From positions 107,857 to 171,856 of the forward strand of contig NZ_FRCX01000013.1 of NCBI RefSeq assembly GCF_900143065.1: a DNA stretch of 64,000 nucleotides, given 5' to 3'. The position numbers were made by a program, and so were the translations under genes. Under the pieces are notes generated by a model. That model did not search any database and was not told where the DNA came from. It saw only the letters and a list, made by a program, of their open reading frames with translations. This document shows, in pieces, positions 53,132 through 61,936 of this stretch (position 1 is the stretch's first letter; every line of letters starts with the position of its first letter). The DNA is from Duganella sacchari (lineage in GTDB: Bacteria; Pseudomonadota; Gammaproteobacteria; Burkholderiales; Burkholderiaceae_D).

Positions 53132-53923
53132 TTAAAACAGCGACGACAACATCTTGGTCCCCACCACCAATAGCAGCAGCGCAAACAGCTTTTTCAGTTT
53201 CGCGACAGGCAGCGCATGTGCCCAGCGCGCGCCCAGCGGTGCGGTCAGCACGCTGACGCCCGCCACCGCCACCAACGCCGGCAGATAGACGAAGCCCAGA
53301 CTGTATTCCGGCAGCCCCGTCACACGCCAGCCATTGACCACATAGCCGACCGCCCCCGCCAGCGCAATCGGAAAGCCCAGAGCGGCCGAGGTACCAATCA
53401 CCGTGTGCAGCGGCACATTACACCACGTCATAAACGGAACGGACAAGGTGCCGCCGCCGATGCCGACGAAGCTCGAGACCACGCCAATCGCGCCGCCGGA
53501 GGCCAGCATGCCACCGCGCTCGGGCAGCTGGCGGCTGGGTTTGGGCTTGATATTCATGAGCATCTGCGCTGCGACAAAGTAGGCGAAAGCCACAAAAATC
53601 ACTTTCAACAGATTGCTGGACATGTGGGCTGTAAGCCACACACCTGCCAGGGTGCCAAGCACAATGCCAGGTGTGAGCTTGCGCACCACCGCCCAATCGA
53701 CCGCACCACGCCGATGGTGCGAGCGCAGGCTGGCGACAGACGTGAACAGTATCGACGCCATCGAGGTGCCCAAGGCGAGATGCAGCGTGTATTGGGGAGG
53801 AAAATGATGGGCCGCGTACATGAAGGTCAGCACCGGTACGATGACCGTGCCGCCGCCGACACCCAACAGGCCAGCCAGAATCCCGGCGAACGCGCCGAGA
53901 CCGAGGTAGAGCAGAATATCCAT
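53132..53923 (-). CDS. TauE/SafE-family membrane permease
   Basis: 263 residues with 7-8 membrane helices. The duplicated signature GxxAGxLxGLLGVGGG (GAFAGILAGLLGVGGG) and SSFVGIGGGTLSVPFM identify the family, which exports sulfite or sulfoacetate or transports other organic anions. Linked to an SsuABC-like importer here, it might export a small acid released during catabolism. The start lies 11 bp downstream of the RutE-like gene. Confidence 0.87.
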   Translation of the reverse strand: MDILLYLGLGAFAGILAGLLGVGGGTVIVPVLTFMYAAHHFPPQYTLHLALGTSMASILFTSVASLRSHHRRGAVDWAVVRKLTPGIVLGTLAGVWLTAHMSSNLLKVIFVAFAYFVAAQMLMNIKPKPSRQLPERGGMLASGGAIGVVSSFVGIGGGTLSVPFMTWCNVPLHTVIGTSAALGFPIALAGAVGYVVNGWRVTGLPEYSLGFVYLPALVAVAGVSVLTAPLGARWAHALPVAKLKKLFALLLLVVGTKMLSSLF

Positions 53924-53934
53924 ATGTGTTCTCT

Positions 53935-54552
53935 TTAGAGTAGCGTGCAGGCCTGCTCAAAGCGCAGGCGCGGGCTGCGTGGGAAGATCCTGGCGTGGTC
54001 GCCGTGACCGAGGTTGCAGATGAAGTTCACGCGCACGCGCCCATCGGCAAAGAACTCCCGATTCACCGCTTGCGCATCGAAACCGGAGACGGGGCCGCAG
54101 TCCAGTCCCAGCGCACGCGCCGCCAGCATCAGGTAAGCGCCTTGCAGGCTGCCGTTGCGAAAAGCGGTCGCCTCGGCCAGCGCCGCATTGTTCGCGAACA
54201 GCGCGGCGGTAGATGGGTTATGCGGGAACAGCTGCGGCAGATGCTCATGGAAACGCAAGTCGTAGCCGATGACCGCTACCACCGGCGCATCACGCACCTT
54301 GTCCACATTGCCGGGATTGACGGCGGGGAGCAGCCGCGCGCGGGCTTCGGCGGTGCGCAGGAACAGTACGCGCGCAGGACTGCCATTCACACTGGTCGGG
54401 CACAGCTTCATGAGGTCATAAATCTGCTCCAGCAGCTCATCGCTCACCGGCGTTGGCAGCCAGCCATTGTGCGAGCGTGCAGTACGAAACAGCAGGTCCA
54501 GACCTGCATCGTCGAGCCGGGAGGCAACGCGATCTTCTGTCCGGACGCTCAT
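53935..54552 (-). CDS. RutE/HadB-like nitroreductase-family reductase
   Basis: 205 residues from ATG 54552, overlapping the RidA stop in an ATGA. Sequence along the whole length resembles RutE, the malonic semialdehyde reductase of pyrimidine degradation: ARSHNGWLPTPVSDELL, CPTSVNGSPARV, ETAFRNGSLQGAY-like (EATAFRNGSLQGAYLML) and GLDCGPVSGFD. It binds FMN and reduces small aldehydes or enals with NAD(P)H. No rutA, rutB or rutF is present, so its substrate here is probably another 3-oxo acid or semialdehyde. Confidence 0.88.
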   Translation of the reverse strand: MSVRTEDRVASRLDDAGLDLLFRTARSHNGWLPTPVSDELLEQIYDLMKLCPTSVNGSPARVLFLRTAEARARLLPAVNPGNVDKVRDAPVVAVIGYDLRFHEHLPQLFPHNPSTAALFANNAALAEATAFRNGSLQGAYLMLAARALGLDCGPVSGFDAQAVNREFFADGRVRVNFICNLGHGDHARIFPRSPRLRFEQACTLL

Positions 54553-54926
54553 GCTGCCTCCGGCTTGTATGCAGTTACACTCAACTCCACCACCATATCT
54601 GGATGCGGCAACTGCGCCACACCGACCGTCGCGCGGGCGGCGCGGCCGTTGAAGGACTGAGCGTACACCGCATTGTAGGCATCGAAGTACGCCATGTCCG
54701 TGAGATAGCTGGTCACGGTCACGCAATCGTCTAGCGTGGCGCCAGCCTCCGCCAGTGCGGCTCTGACCTTGTCGATCACAACGCGCGTCTGCAGGGCCGC
54801 GTCATACGGGCCGGCACCGGCAACGCTGCCATCCGCCTGTCGCGCACTCATGCCGGAGACGTAGATGAAATCCCCGGCCCGGCACCACGCCGGATAACGC
54901 CCCAGCGGCGCGATGGCAGCGCTCAT
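54549..54926 (-). CDS. RidA/RutC-like protein
   Basis: 125 residues, RidA fold: YPAWCRAGDFIYVSGMSARQ, then a central helix pair, ending LPHPDMVVELSVTAYKPE. The glutamate and PHP segment of the subgroup are present. RidA proteins hydrolyse reactive enamines and imines to the oxo acid plus ammonia. Both ends overlap neighbours by ATGA (RutE-like downstream, DapA-family upstream), so it is embedded in the operon. It is the third RidA-family gene in the window. Confidence 0.87.
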   Translation of the reverse strand: MSAAIAPLGRYPAWCRAGDFIYVSGMSARQADGSVAGAGPYDAALQTRVVIDKVRAALAEAGATLDDCVTVTSYLTDMAYFDAYNAVYAQSFNGRAARATVGVAQLPHPDMVVELSVTAYKPEAA

Positions 54927-55840
54927 GATGCCTCCAGGCCGGGCATGGCGAAACCTGCGGCCGACAACAACGCCTGCAATTCGCTCTGCTGCTGTTCACT
55001 CAACGCCCGTAGCGGTGGACGCTGGCGCTGCCACTGCTGGTCATCGCGATAGTGCGCTATCGTCCATTTAAGCGCCGCGATCATTGGGTATTTCTGGATG
55101 ATCTGGCGTATCGTATCCAGCGAAGCCTGCGCTTTGGCCGCATCCGGCGCGCGCCAGTTTGCGCACATCGCGCTGATTGCGGCAGGATTGATGTTGATGG
55201 TGGCAGAGATGCAGCCCGCCGCACCGAGAGGCAAAGCCCGCGACAACAAACTCTCCGACGCGGGGAAAATCGACAGCTGCGGGAAACTGGTCAGCATCGC
55301 CTCCAGATTCGCCCAATCGCCAGAGCTGTCCTTGACGCCGGCGATCTGCTGCGGGAAGCGCGATGCCAGGCGTTCAATCAAATTCAGCGAAATCGGCACG
55401 CCGGAGAAAGCCGGTATGTGATACAGGAACACCCGCAGGTTGTCCATGGCCACGCGCTCAATCACTTCCGTGTAGTAGTCGAACAGGCCATCGTCCGAAA
55501 CGCCTTTGTAGAAAAACGGCGGCAGCATCAGCACACCTGCGCAACCATGCAAGGTCGCCTGATGGCTCAGTTCCACCGTATCCGGCAGCGCACAACAGCC
55601 GGTGCCAGGCAAAATCCGGCTCGCATCCAGGCCCTGGCCGATCAAGTGATCGAGCAGCATCACGCGCTCGCTGACGGTCAGCGAATTGGCTTCGCTGTTG
55701 GTTCCAAAAACTGCCAGCCCTGCCCCCTGTTGCTGCAACCAGTGGCAATGCGTGGCAAAGCGTTCAAGGTCAGGACTCAGATCCGGCTTGAATGGCGTAA
55801 CGGCGGGCGCAAACGCGCCTGTCAATCGGGTTGACATCAT
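54923..55840 (-). CDS. DapA/NanA-superfamily class I lyase
   Basis: 305 residues from ATG 55840 (GGAGACACAC upstream). It is a TIM-barrel of the dihydrodipicolinate synthase superfamily with the Schiff-base lysine in IAGVKDSSGDW, the tyrosine in FLYHIPAFSG and the substrate carboxylate loop GTNSEANSL in place of GTTGE. Members condense or cleave pyruvate-type 2-oxo acids. The altered loop argues against true DapA. It could release pyruvate or another oxo acid at the end of the pathway. Confidence 0.86.
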   Translation of the reverse strand: MMSTRLTGAFAPAVTPFKPDLSPDLERFATHCHWLQQQGAGLAVFGTNSEANSLTVSERVMLLDHLIGQGLDASRILPGTGCCALPDTVELSHQATLHGCAGVLMLPPFFYKGVSDDGLFDYYTEVIERVAMDNLRVFLYHIPAFSGVPISLNLIERLASRFPQQIAGVKDSSGDWANLEAMLTSFPQLSIFPASESLLSRALPLGAAGCISATININPAAISAMCANWRAPDAAKAQASLDTIRQIIQKYPMIAALKWTIAHYRDDQQWQRQRPPLRALSEQQQSELQALLSAAGFAMPGLEAS

Positions 55841-55859
55841 GTGTGTCTCCAATGCGTTG

Positions 55860-56846
55860 TTAAATGGGTCGTGTGCTGTCCAGGAAGTCGATCAACGCAG
55901 GGCCGAAGCAACGGTCCTGCGTGCCCAGATGCGCAACGACGGATGTGTGGTTATGACCCGGGACACGCAGCAAGGTGCACGCTGCGGCGGCGGCCTGCGC
56001 ACGGTCATGAAACTCTCCGCCGTATGTGTCGAGATAAGGATTTTCAAATTCCGCAATCGCCACCAGCGCGGGTACGTCCAGGCGCGCGGCGTGCGTGCAA
56101 GGTGAAAGCGCCTCATAGCGCGAGGCGTCGTCGCCCCAGTAGGCACGCACACCGGCCGCATTTGGATTGCCCGGCAAGACGTCCGCCCGCAAGCGTGCGC
56201 TAATCAGCACAAGTCCAGACAGCCCGCTCTCCGCGCCGGCCACGCCGTTTCCGCCGCTTCCGCCACTGCCGACGCGCCGCGCGGCTTCAAGTGCCGGGTC
56301 AAGCACGTAGGACGCGGCGTGCGCGCCACCTGCCGAATGCCCGACCAGCACGATGTGCCGGGGATTCCCGCCAAACCGGCCGGCATTCGCGCGCAACCAC
56401 GCCAAGGCCAGCGCAACATCCTCACTGCCCGCCGGATAAGGCGCCTCCGGCGCCAGCCGGTACTCCAGATTCACCGCCACATATCCCTGCTGCGCGATGT
56501 AGCGCGTCACATTGCTGTAGATCTCAGCATTGCTATTCATATTCCCACGCATGAAGGCGCCACCGTGCACGAACACCACCACCGGCGAAGGCGGCGCCCC
56601 CTGCGCATCATCCAGCCGATAGATGTCCAGGCACTGGCGCGGATGGTCGCCATACGCCAAAGCGGCATCCACCCGCACGCCATCCTTGCTGGCTGCCGCA
56701 TGATGTGGCGTATAAATCGCCACCACCTGCTCGCGATGGCGGTTGATGTCCTCCGCCCAGCACGGCCCCATCGCCAGCAAAGCCTCGCGTTCGGCGTCGG
56801 ACAAACCCACAAACGGCGGCGCCCACGAACGGAACGAAGCACCCAT
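55860..56846 (-). CDS. Alpha/beta hydrolase (esterase/formamidase type)
   Basis: 328 residues from ATG 56846, overlapping the ATPase stop by one base (TGATG). The oxyanion motif FVHGGAFMRG, the nucleophile GHSAGGAHA, and the downstream Asp and His (FENPYLD region, GHNHTSVV) are those of the HSL/carboxylesterase group, which includes arylformamidases. A glycine-rich insert (GSGGSGGNG) sits after the nucleophile strand. It may hydrolyse an ester or N-formyl group of the imported substrate. It has no signal peptide, so it acts in the cytoplasm. Confidence 0.85.
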   Translation of the reverse strand: MGASFRSWAPPFVGLSDAEREALLAMGPCWAEDINRHREQVVAIYTPHHAAASKDGVRVDAALAYGDHPRQCLDIYRLDDAQGAPPSPVVVFVHGGAFMRGNMNSNAEIYSNVTRYIAQQGYVAVNLEYRLAPEAPYPAGSEDVALALAWLRANAGRFGGNPRHIVLVGHSAGGAHAASYVLDPALEAARRVGSGGSGGNGVAGAESGLSGLVLISARLRADVLPGNPNAAGVRAYWGDDASRYEALSPCTHAARLDVPALVAIAEFENPYLDTYGGEFHDRAQAAAAACTLLRVPGHNHTSVVAHLGTQDRCFGPALIDFLDSTRPI

Positions 56847-57652
56847 CAATAGACTCCCATGATCTGGCTGATCTGCGCGATGTACTCGCCGTATCGCGGA
56901 TTGCCCTTGATGTTCTCCGGCCGTCGAGGGCGCGGCAAATCAATCGCAATATCATGAATCACACGTCCAGGACGCGCCGACATCACCAGCACACGGTCGG
57001 ACAGGAACACGGCTTCCTGTATGCTGTGCGTTACCAGCAGCACGGTCTTCATATGTTCTTGCCAGATGCGCAGCAGCTCCACATTGAGCAAGTCGCGTGT
57101 CAGCGCATCCAGCGCGCCAAACGGTTCGTCCATCAGCAGTATCTGCGGGTCCAGCGCGAGAATCTGTCCGATGGACGCGCGCTGCCGCATGCCGCCCGAG
57201 AGCTGATGCGGGTGGCTGTTCTCAAAACCCGACAAGCCCAATGTCCGCGTGAGCTCCCGCACCTTGGGCGCCACCGTGGCAGCGGGTAGCTTGCGCAACT
57301 GCGCGCCAAGCATCATGTTCTGCTCAACGGTCAGCCAGGGCAGCATATTACTGGTCTGGAAAACCACACCGATATCCGGCGTCGGCCCATGCACGTCGCG
57401 ATTCGCCACCTGCACCACACCTTCGCTGTGCGGTACGAGACCTGCAACGATGCGCAGCAAGGTGCTCTTGCCGCAACCACTGGGGCCAAGGATGGAGACA
57501 AACTCCCGCTCGCGTATCGACAGCGACACATCCTCCAGTGCATTCACCGATTGCTTGCCAGGGAAGCGCTTGACGACATCCGACACGCGTATCGCCAGCT
57601 TGGGCGCGGCCGGTTCCGCAATCGCACCCGGCATCACTTTAAGTTGGGCCAT
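56846..57652 (-). CDS. ABC importer ATPase (NitT/TauT/SsuB type)
   Basis: 268 residues from ATG 57652, overlapping the permease stop by one base. Walker A GPSGCGKST, Q loop VVFQTSNMLPWL, signature LSGGMRQRAS, Walker B ILLMDEPFGALD and H loop LLVTHSIQEA are intact. It drives the importer with the permease at 57652 and the binding protein at 58979. Family substrates include sulfonates, nitrate, taurine, pyrimidine precursors and aromatic acids. Confidence 0.92.
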   Translation of the reverse strand: MAQLKVMPGAIAEPAAPKLAIRVSDVVKRFPGKQSVNALEDVSLSIREREFVSILGPSGCGKSTLLRIVAGLVPHSEGVVQVANRDVHGPTPDIGVVFQTSNMLPWLTVEQNMMLGAQLRKLPAATVAPKVRELTRTLGLSGFENSHPHQLSGGMRQRASIGQILALDPQILLMDEPFGALDALTRDLLNVELLRIWQEHMKTVLLVTHSIQEAVFLSDRVLVMSARPGRVIHDIAIDLPRPRRPENIKGNPRYGEYIAQISQIMGVY

Positions 57653-58398
57653 CAACACACCGCCTTCCCACGCCACCAGACGGCGCGCGACATAACTTCC
57701 ACTGCCCAGTACAACAGGCTGGCCAGCACCGTAATCGTCAGGATCGCTGCAAACATCAGATCCGTCTGCGCATTTGCCGTGGCCAGTGTCATCAGGTGGC
57801 CCAGCCCTTTTTCCGAGCCGATGAACTCACCGACGATGGCGCCGATCACCGCCAGCGGCATCGCGATCTTCACGCCATCCACAAAACTCGGCAGCGCAGA
57901 CGGCAACTGCAAGCGCAGCAAGGTGTCCCAGCGTGACGCACCCAGCGCACGGAAATGCTCCTCCAGGTTCGCCGCAATGCCGGACAAGCCGCCCAATGTC
58001 GCAATCACCAGCGGGAAGAAGGCAAACAGGAATGTCGATGCCAGCTTGGAGGAAAAGCCGTAGCCAAACCACACAATCATCAACGGCGCCAGCGCAATCT
58101 TCGGCATGCTTTGCAGCGCCGTGAGGAGCGGATACAGCGTACGCCGCGCGATGGCACTGAAGTGGATCGCCACGCCCAGCAGCAAGCCGCCTATGACCGC
58201 CAGCGCAAATCCCGCCAGCACCTCCAGCAGCGTAACCCAGCTTTCTGCCAGCAGCAGCTCGCGCTCCTCCCAGCCCGCCGCAATCACCTTGCTCAGGGAG
58301 GGCATCAGATAGCTGCGCACACCGGCCAGCGTGACACCGTATTCCCACACCAGCGCAACCGCGCCCCAGAACAGAATCGCCTCAATCGTGCGTTTCAT
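57652..58398 (-). CDS. ABC importer permease (SsuC/TauC type)
   Basis: 248 residues with about six membrane helices. The EAA loop that contacts the ATPase reads HFRALGASRWDTLLRLQLP, and ALQSMPKIALAPLMIVWFG is the family signature. It partners the adjacent ATPase. The start is 13 bp past the VOC gene stop (58411). Confidence 0.92.
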   Translation of the reverse strand: MKRTIEAILFWGAVALVWEYGVTLAGVRSYLMPSLSKVIAAGWEERELLLAESWVTLLEVLAGFALAVIGGLLLGVAIHFSAIARRTLYPLLTALQSMPKIALAPLMIVWFGYGFSSKLASTFLFAFFPLVIATLGGLSGIAANLEEHFRALGASRWDTLLRLQLPSALPSFVDGVKIAMPLAVIGAIVGEFIGSEKGLGHLMTLATANAQTDLMFAAILTITVLASLLYWAVEVMSRAVWWRGKAVC

Positions 58399-58410
58399 GC
58401 GCGCCTCCGT

Positions 58411-58953
58411 TCAGTGTTTGCCAGACTTGGCGTCGATCACAGCCTGCGGCGGTGCGACCACAAAGTGCTTGAAGCGGTACTGATCGAAGGAGTCGATATT
58501 ACGCTCCCAGACCTGCGGCCGGTAATCGCTGCCTGGCGGGATCTGCGTCATTTCGCAGTAGACTTCAACGTTGTTCCCATCCGGGTCTTTAAACACCAGG
58601 AACAGGTTCTCACCTGGGCCATGCTTGCCGATGCCGCGCACGATTTCAATACCATGCTCCTGCAGCACCTTCACCGTGCGGTCAATCTCCGCACGGTCCT
58701 CGACCAGATAGGAGAAATGCTCCAGGCCCGGCCGGCCATAATGCGGCAGATCGTTGATGCCTTCTGCATCCTTGGGAATCTGCGACAGCGCCAGGTCGTG
58801 GTGGTCTTCGCCAGAACGCAGGAACACCATCTGATCGGAAATCCAGTCCGACACCTGCAAGCCCACCACTTCCGTATAGAAGCGGACCGATTTCTGAATG
58901 TCGCGCACCATCAGCACCAGGTGCCCGAGTTTTTTTGGTCGTATTTTTTCCAT
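58411..58953 (-). CDS. VOC-family protein B, catechol-dioxygenase-like
   Basis: 180 residues from ATG 58953 (GGAGACAAGC upstream). Sequence is close to single-module extradiol dioxygenases: the metal triad H (LGHLVLMVRD), H (LEHFSYLVED) and E (NNVEVYCEM) is complete, with a conserved FKDPDGNNVEVY end. A C-terminal tail of about 40 residues is extra. It could open an aromatic ring whose product is then cut by the FAH-family hydrolase. It lies between the permease and binding-protein genes. Confidence 0.82.
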   Translation of the reverse strand: MEKIRPKKLGHLVLMVRDIQKSVRFYTEVVGLQVSDWISDQMVFLRSGEDHHDLALSQIPKDAEGINDLPHYGRPGLEHFSYLVEDRAEIDRTVKVLQEHGIEIVRGIGKHGPGENLFLVFKDPDGNNVEVYCEMTQIPPGSDYRPQVWERNIDSFDQYRFKHFVVAPPQAVIDAKSGKH

Positions 58954-58978
58954 GCTTGTCTCCATGTCCGTCTTGTTT

Positions 58979-59983
58979 TTAGTCGACGAATCGATTGGTA
59001 TAAATATCGGAAGGTTTAACGCTCGTGGTCACATTGAACGCCTTGTGTACGAAGTCCACTGTCGATTGCATGCGCTCCTCCTGCATCCAGCCCGGCTTTT
59101 TGCCCGTGGCTTCTGGCGCCAGCATCAGCACCGTGGTTTCCTCGATCTGCTGGCGCAGCACCGTACGGTCGATCAGCTTCTGCTGGCTGGCCACCAGCGC
59201 AACGGCTTCCTGCGGATTCTTCGACTGGAACTCATAACCGCGATAGGTCGCCTGCATGAAGCGCTTTACCACCTCGGGCTTGGCGGCGATCAGCTTCTCG
59301 CTGGTGACAATGCCGTTGCCGTACAAATTGAGGTTGAAGTCGCGGTAGCGCAGTACGCCGATCTTCATGTCGTTTTTCTGCGCCATCTTCTCCAGCACCG
59401 GCTTGTTGGCGCCTTCCCAGCACTCGGCCAGATCGATGCTGCCGTCCAAAAACGCGGTGTTGATGACTGCAGGATCAAGACGCAGCAGCTTCACGTAATC
59501 TGCGGGAAGGCCGTTCGCCTGCAGCCACGCCGGAATCACGTTGTGCAGCGGTGACGCCGCACCGCCGCCAATCACCAGTCCTTTCAGATCCGCGATGGTC
59601 TTGATCTTGCGGCCCGGTTTATCGACATAGCACAGCGCACCCGGCCAGCGTGTATTGATGGCGCCAACCATCACCGTCTTGCCGCCCTGCGCGCGGTTCA
59701 GCATGACGCTGATCGGATCACCGTAGCCGAATTCAAACAGGCCCTGATCGACTTCATTGACGGTACGCTGCCCGCCGTAGCCGCGCGTAACGCTGACGTC
59801 CAGGCCCGCTTCGGTGTAATAACCCTTGGCGATCGCAATGAGCACACCGCTGGTGCTCCCCTGCGGCAGCCAGGCCAGGTTGAAGCGGACCGCGTCCGCG
59901 GCCGTCGCAGCTTGTGTCGCCAGTGCAGCCAATGCGATCGACGTCGTCACCGCACGGCGTATGAACCGGTGTGCGCGCTTCAT
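58979..59983 (-). CDS. ABC importer substrate-binding protein (NMT1/THI5-like)
   Basis: 334 residues with a signal peptide ending ATQAATAA. The mature part has the NMT1/SsuA-like two-lobed fold (NLAWLPQGSTSGVLIAIAKG, then FGYGDPISVMLNRAQGG). Such proteins bind aromatic acids, pyrimidine precursors or sulfonates. It delivers substrate to the permease and ATPase encoded downstream. Start overlaps the FAH gene stop in an ATGA. Confidence 0.9.
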   Translation of the reverse strand: MKRAHRFIRRAVTTSIALAALATQAATAADAVRFNLAWLPQGSTSGVLIAIAKGYYTEAGLDVSVTRGYGGQRTVNEVDQGLFEFGYGDPISVMLNRAQGGKTVMVGAINTRWPGALCYVDKPGRKIKTIADLKGLVIGGGAASPLHNVIPAWLQANGLPADYVKLLRLDPAVINTAFLDGSIDLAECWEGANKPVLEKMAQKNDMKIGVLRYRDFNLNLYGNGIVTSEKLIAAKPEVVKRFMQATYRGYEFQSKNPQEAVALVASQQKLIDRTVLRQQIEETTVLMLAPEATGKKPGWMQEERMQSTVDFVHKAFNVTTSVKPSDIYTNRFVD

Positions 59984-60921
59984 GCCGCCACCACGCGGTT
60001 GCGGATGCTGCCGATCTTTTCGATGGAAGCGATCATCTCATCGCCAGGTTTCAGGTAAGTGTCGCGTCCCATGCCGACACCAGCCGGCGTGCCTGTCGCC
60101 AGCAGGTCGCCCGGCTTCAGCGTCAACATGCTGGACAGATAAGCGATCTGCTCGGCGATGTTGAAGATCATGGCGTCCGCAGTATCGTTCTGCATCATCT
60201 CGCCATTCACGCTGAGTTTCAGGCGCAGGCTTTGCGGCGCTTCGATGCAGCTGCGCGGCACCACCCATGGTCCCATCGGGCCAAAGGTATCGTGGCTCTT
60301 ACCGCGGAACCAGTCATGCTTGAACGGATAATCACTGCGTCGGTTAAGGTCGCGCGCGGTGACATCGTTAAACACGGTATAGCCGGCGATCACCTCGTAA
60401 GCCTGCTCCACGCTGACATTGCGGCAGGTCTTGCCGACGATGACGCCCAGCTCCACTTCCCAATCCAGCTTTTCCGTATTGGCTGGCATGACGACATCGG
60501 TTTCGGTCGCGGTGACGCTGGTCTCCGCCTTCATGAAGCAGAACGGCGTGCTCTCCGTGCGCGGCGCCAGCTCCGTGCCCATCTCGCGTGCGTGTTCGTA
60601 GAAGTTGGAGGCCGCGCCAAAAATACGGCCCGGCGTGTAGGGGACGCACAAGCGGTACGACTGCGCAGCCAGCGGCGCCACGCGGCCACTGGCCAGCAAC
60701 GGCGGCAGTGCGCGCGCCATCTGTTCCAGCAGCGCGGCGTTGGTTTCCCAGTTCTGCAAAGCGCCGCCCAGATCCTGCGCCAGACGTGGGCCCCGCTCGC
60801 CCAGCGCACCAGCTTCGATCAGCTGCGCCGTGTCATACAGCTTCTGGTCTTCCGCCACCAGCGCCAGCCGCGTACCGCCTTTGCCCAACGTGTGTTCATA
60901 ACTTGCGATTGCGTGCCACAT
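59980..60921 (-). CDS. Fumarylacetoacetate hydrolase-family enzyme
   Basis: 313 residues. The C-terminal FAH domain shows metal ligands in LDWEVELGVIVG (E-x-E) and FNDVTARDLNRRSDYP (Asp), plus GDLLATGTPAGVG near the end. Family members hydrolyse C-C bonds of acylpyruvates (fumarylpyruvate, maleylpyruvate, acylpyruvate) or hydrate/decarboxylate oxo-enoates. It is the first gene of the minus-strand array, 106 bp from the divergent dehydrogenase gene, with GTATAC sites in the gap. Confidence 0.9.
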   Translation of the reverse strand: MWHAIASYEHTLGKGGTRLALVAEDQKLYDTAQLIEAGALGERGPRLAQDLGGALQNWETNAALLEQMARALPPLLASGRVAPLAAQSYRLCVPYTPGRIFGAASNFYEHAREMGTELAPRTESTPFCFMKAETSVTATETDVVMPANTEKLDWEVELGVIVGKTCRNVSVEQAYEVIAGYTVFNDVTARDLNRRSDYPFKHDWFRGKSHDTFGPMGPWVVPRSCIEAPQSLRLKLSVNGEMMQNDTADAMIFNIAEQIAYLSSMLTLKPGDLLATGTPAGVGMGRDTYLKPGDEMIASIEKIGSIRNRVVAA

Positions 60922-60948
60922 GCATTCATCTCCTCGTTATTGAATTTG

Positions 60949-60974
60949 GTATACAGTAGATCTTATCCGTATAC
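60949..60974. promoter_or_regulatory. GTATAC operator pair 1
   Basis: Two GTATAC palindromes at 60949-60954 and 60969-60974, 20 bp apart start to start, in the gap between the divergent FAH and dehydrogenase genes. The flanks are GGTATACA and CGTATACAT. Probable FCD-GntR sites. Confidence 0.65.
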
Positions 60975-61027
60975 ATAGCAAGATGAATATGTAAAAATCT
61001 TCCTCATCACATCAAAAGGAGACGTTC

Positions 61028-61936
61028 ATGGAGCTACTGCTCTTGATAGAAATGGCTGCGCCGTTCGTGGCGGATTTGCAGTTGCGCTGGCCACTGGCGC
61101 GGCTTACGCCGCAGCACGCCGACGCGGTTCGCATCGTCATCACCAATGGCTCCACAGGTCTGAGCGCGCAGCAGATGGACGCACTGCCCGCCTTGCAGCT
61201 GGTGTGCTGCTATGGCGCGGGATATGAAAACATCGACCTGCAAGCAGCGCAGCAGCGCGGCATCACCGTCACGCACGCACCCGGCGTGAACAACGCCACC
61301 GTGGCCGATCATGCGATGGCACTGATGCTGTCCAGCGCACGCGCCCTGCCCTTGCTGGATCGCGCAGTGAAGGCAGGCCAGTGGCTAGGCCATCGCACCG
61401 CACGCCCCGCAGTGCATGGCAAACGTCTTGGCATCGTCGGCATGGGGAATATCGGCGCGCTGATCGCGCGCCGTGCGGCAGGCTTTGATATGGAGGTCGC
61501 CTACCATGCGCGCCATCCACGGCCGGACATCGCTTACCGTTACGTCGGCGATGTGCTGGAATTGGCACGCGATAGTGATTACCTCATGCTCGCCTGTCCA
61601 GGCGGCCCGGCCACTCGCCATCTGGTGAACAAAGAAGTGCTGGACGCGCTTGGCCCGCAAGGCTTCCTGGTCAATATCGCGCGCGGCAGCGTGGTTGACA
61701 CCACCGCGCTGATCGAAGCACTACAGCAGAAGCGCATTGCCGGCGCGGCGCTCGACGTCATCGAGAATGAGCCGGCGATACCGCCAGAGGCGGCGCAGCT
61801 CGATACGCTGATCCTCACGCCACACATCTCGGGCCGCTCGCCGGAGGCACAACAGGCGCAGCATGATGCGCTGCTCTACAACATCCGCGCCTGCCTGGAG
61901 GGCCAGCCGCTGCGCCATGTGCTAACGCTTAGTTGA
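61028..61936 (+). CDS. D-2-hydroxyacid dehydrogenase family enzyme
   Basis: 302 residues from ATG 61028 (AAAAGGAGACGTTC upstream). NAD loop GIVGMGNIGALIARR, catalytic Arg in NIARGSVVD, Glu in VIENEPAIPP and His in LTPHISGRS are all present. It reduces a 2-oxo acid to a D-2-hydroxy acid or the reverse. In this locus the substrate may be a 2-oxo acid released by the FAH- or DapA-type enzyme. Its end overlaps the convergent VOC gene by 8 nt. Confidence 0.9.
   Translation: MELLLLIEMAAPFVADLQLRWPLARLTPQHADAVRIVITNGSTGLSAQQMDALPALQLVCCYGAGYENIDLQAAQQRGITVTHAPGVNNATVADHAMALMLSSARALPLLDRAVKAGQWLGHRTARPAVHGKRLGIVGMGNIGALIARRAAGFDMEVAYHARHPRPDIAYRYVGDVLELARDSDYLMLACPGGPATRHLVNKEVLDALGPQGFLVNIARGSVVDTTALIEALQQKRIAGAALDVIENEPAIPPEAAQLDTLILTPHISGRSPEAQQAQHDALLYNIRACLEGQPLRHVLTLS

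Noticed and set aside
55860..56846. Alpha/beta hydrolase as kynurenine formamidase
   Set aside because: The HGGAF and GHSAGG motifs fit arylformamidases but equally many esterases, and the gene lies in the other catabolic array. Left as a general hydrolase.
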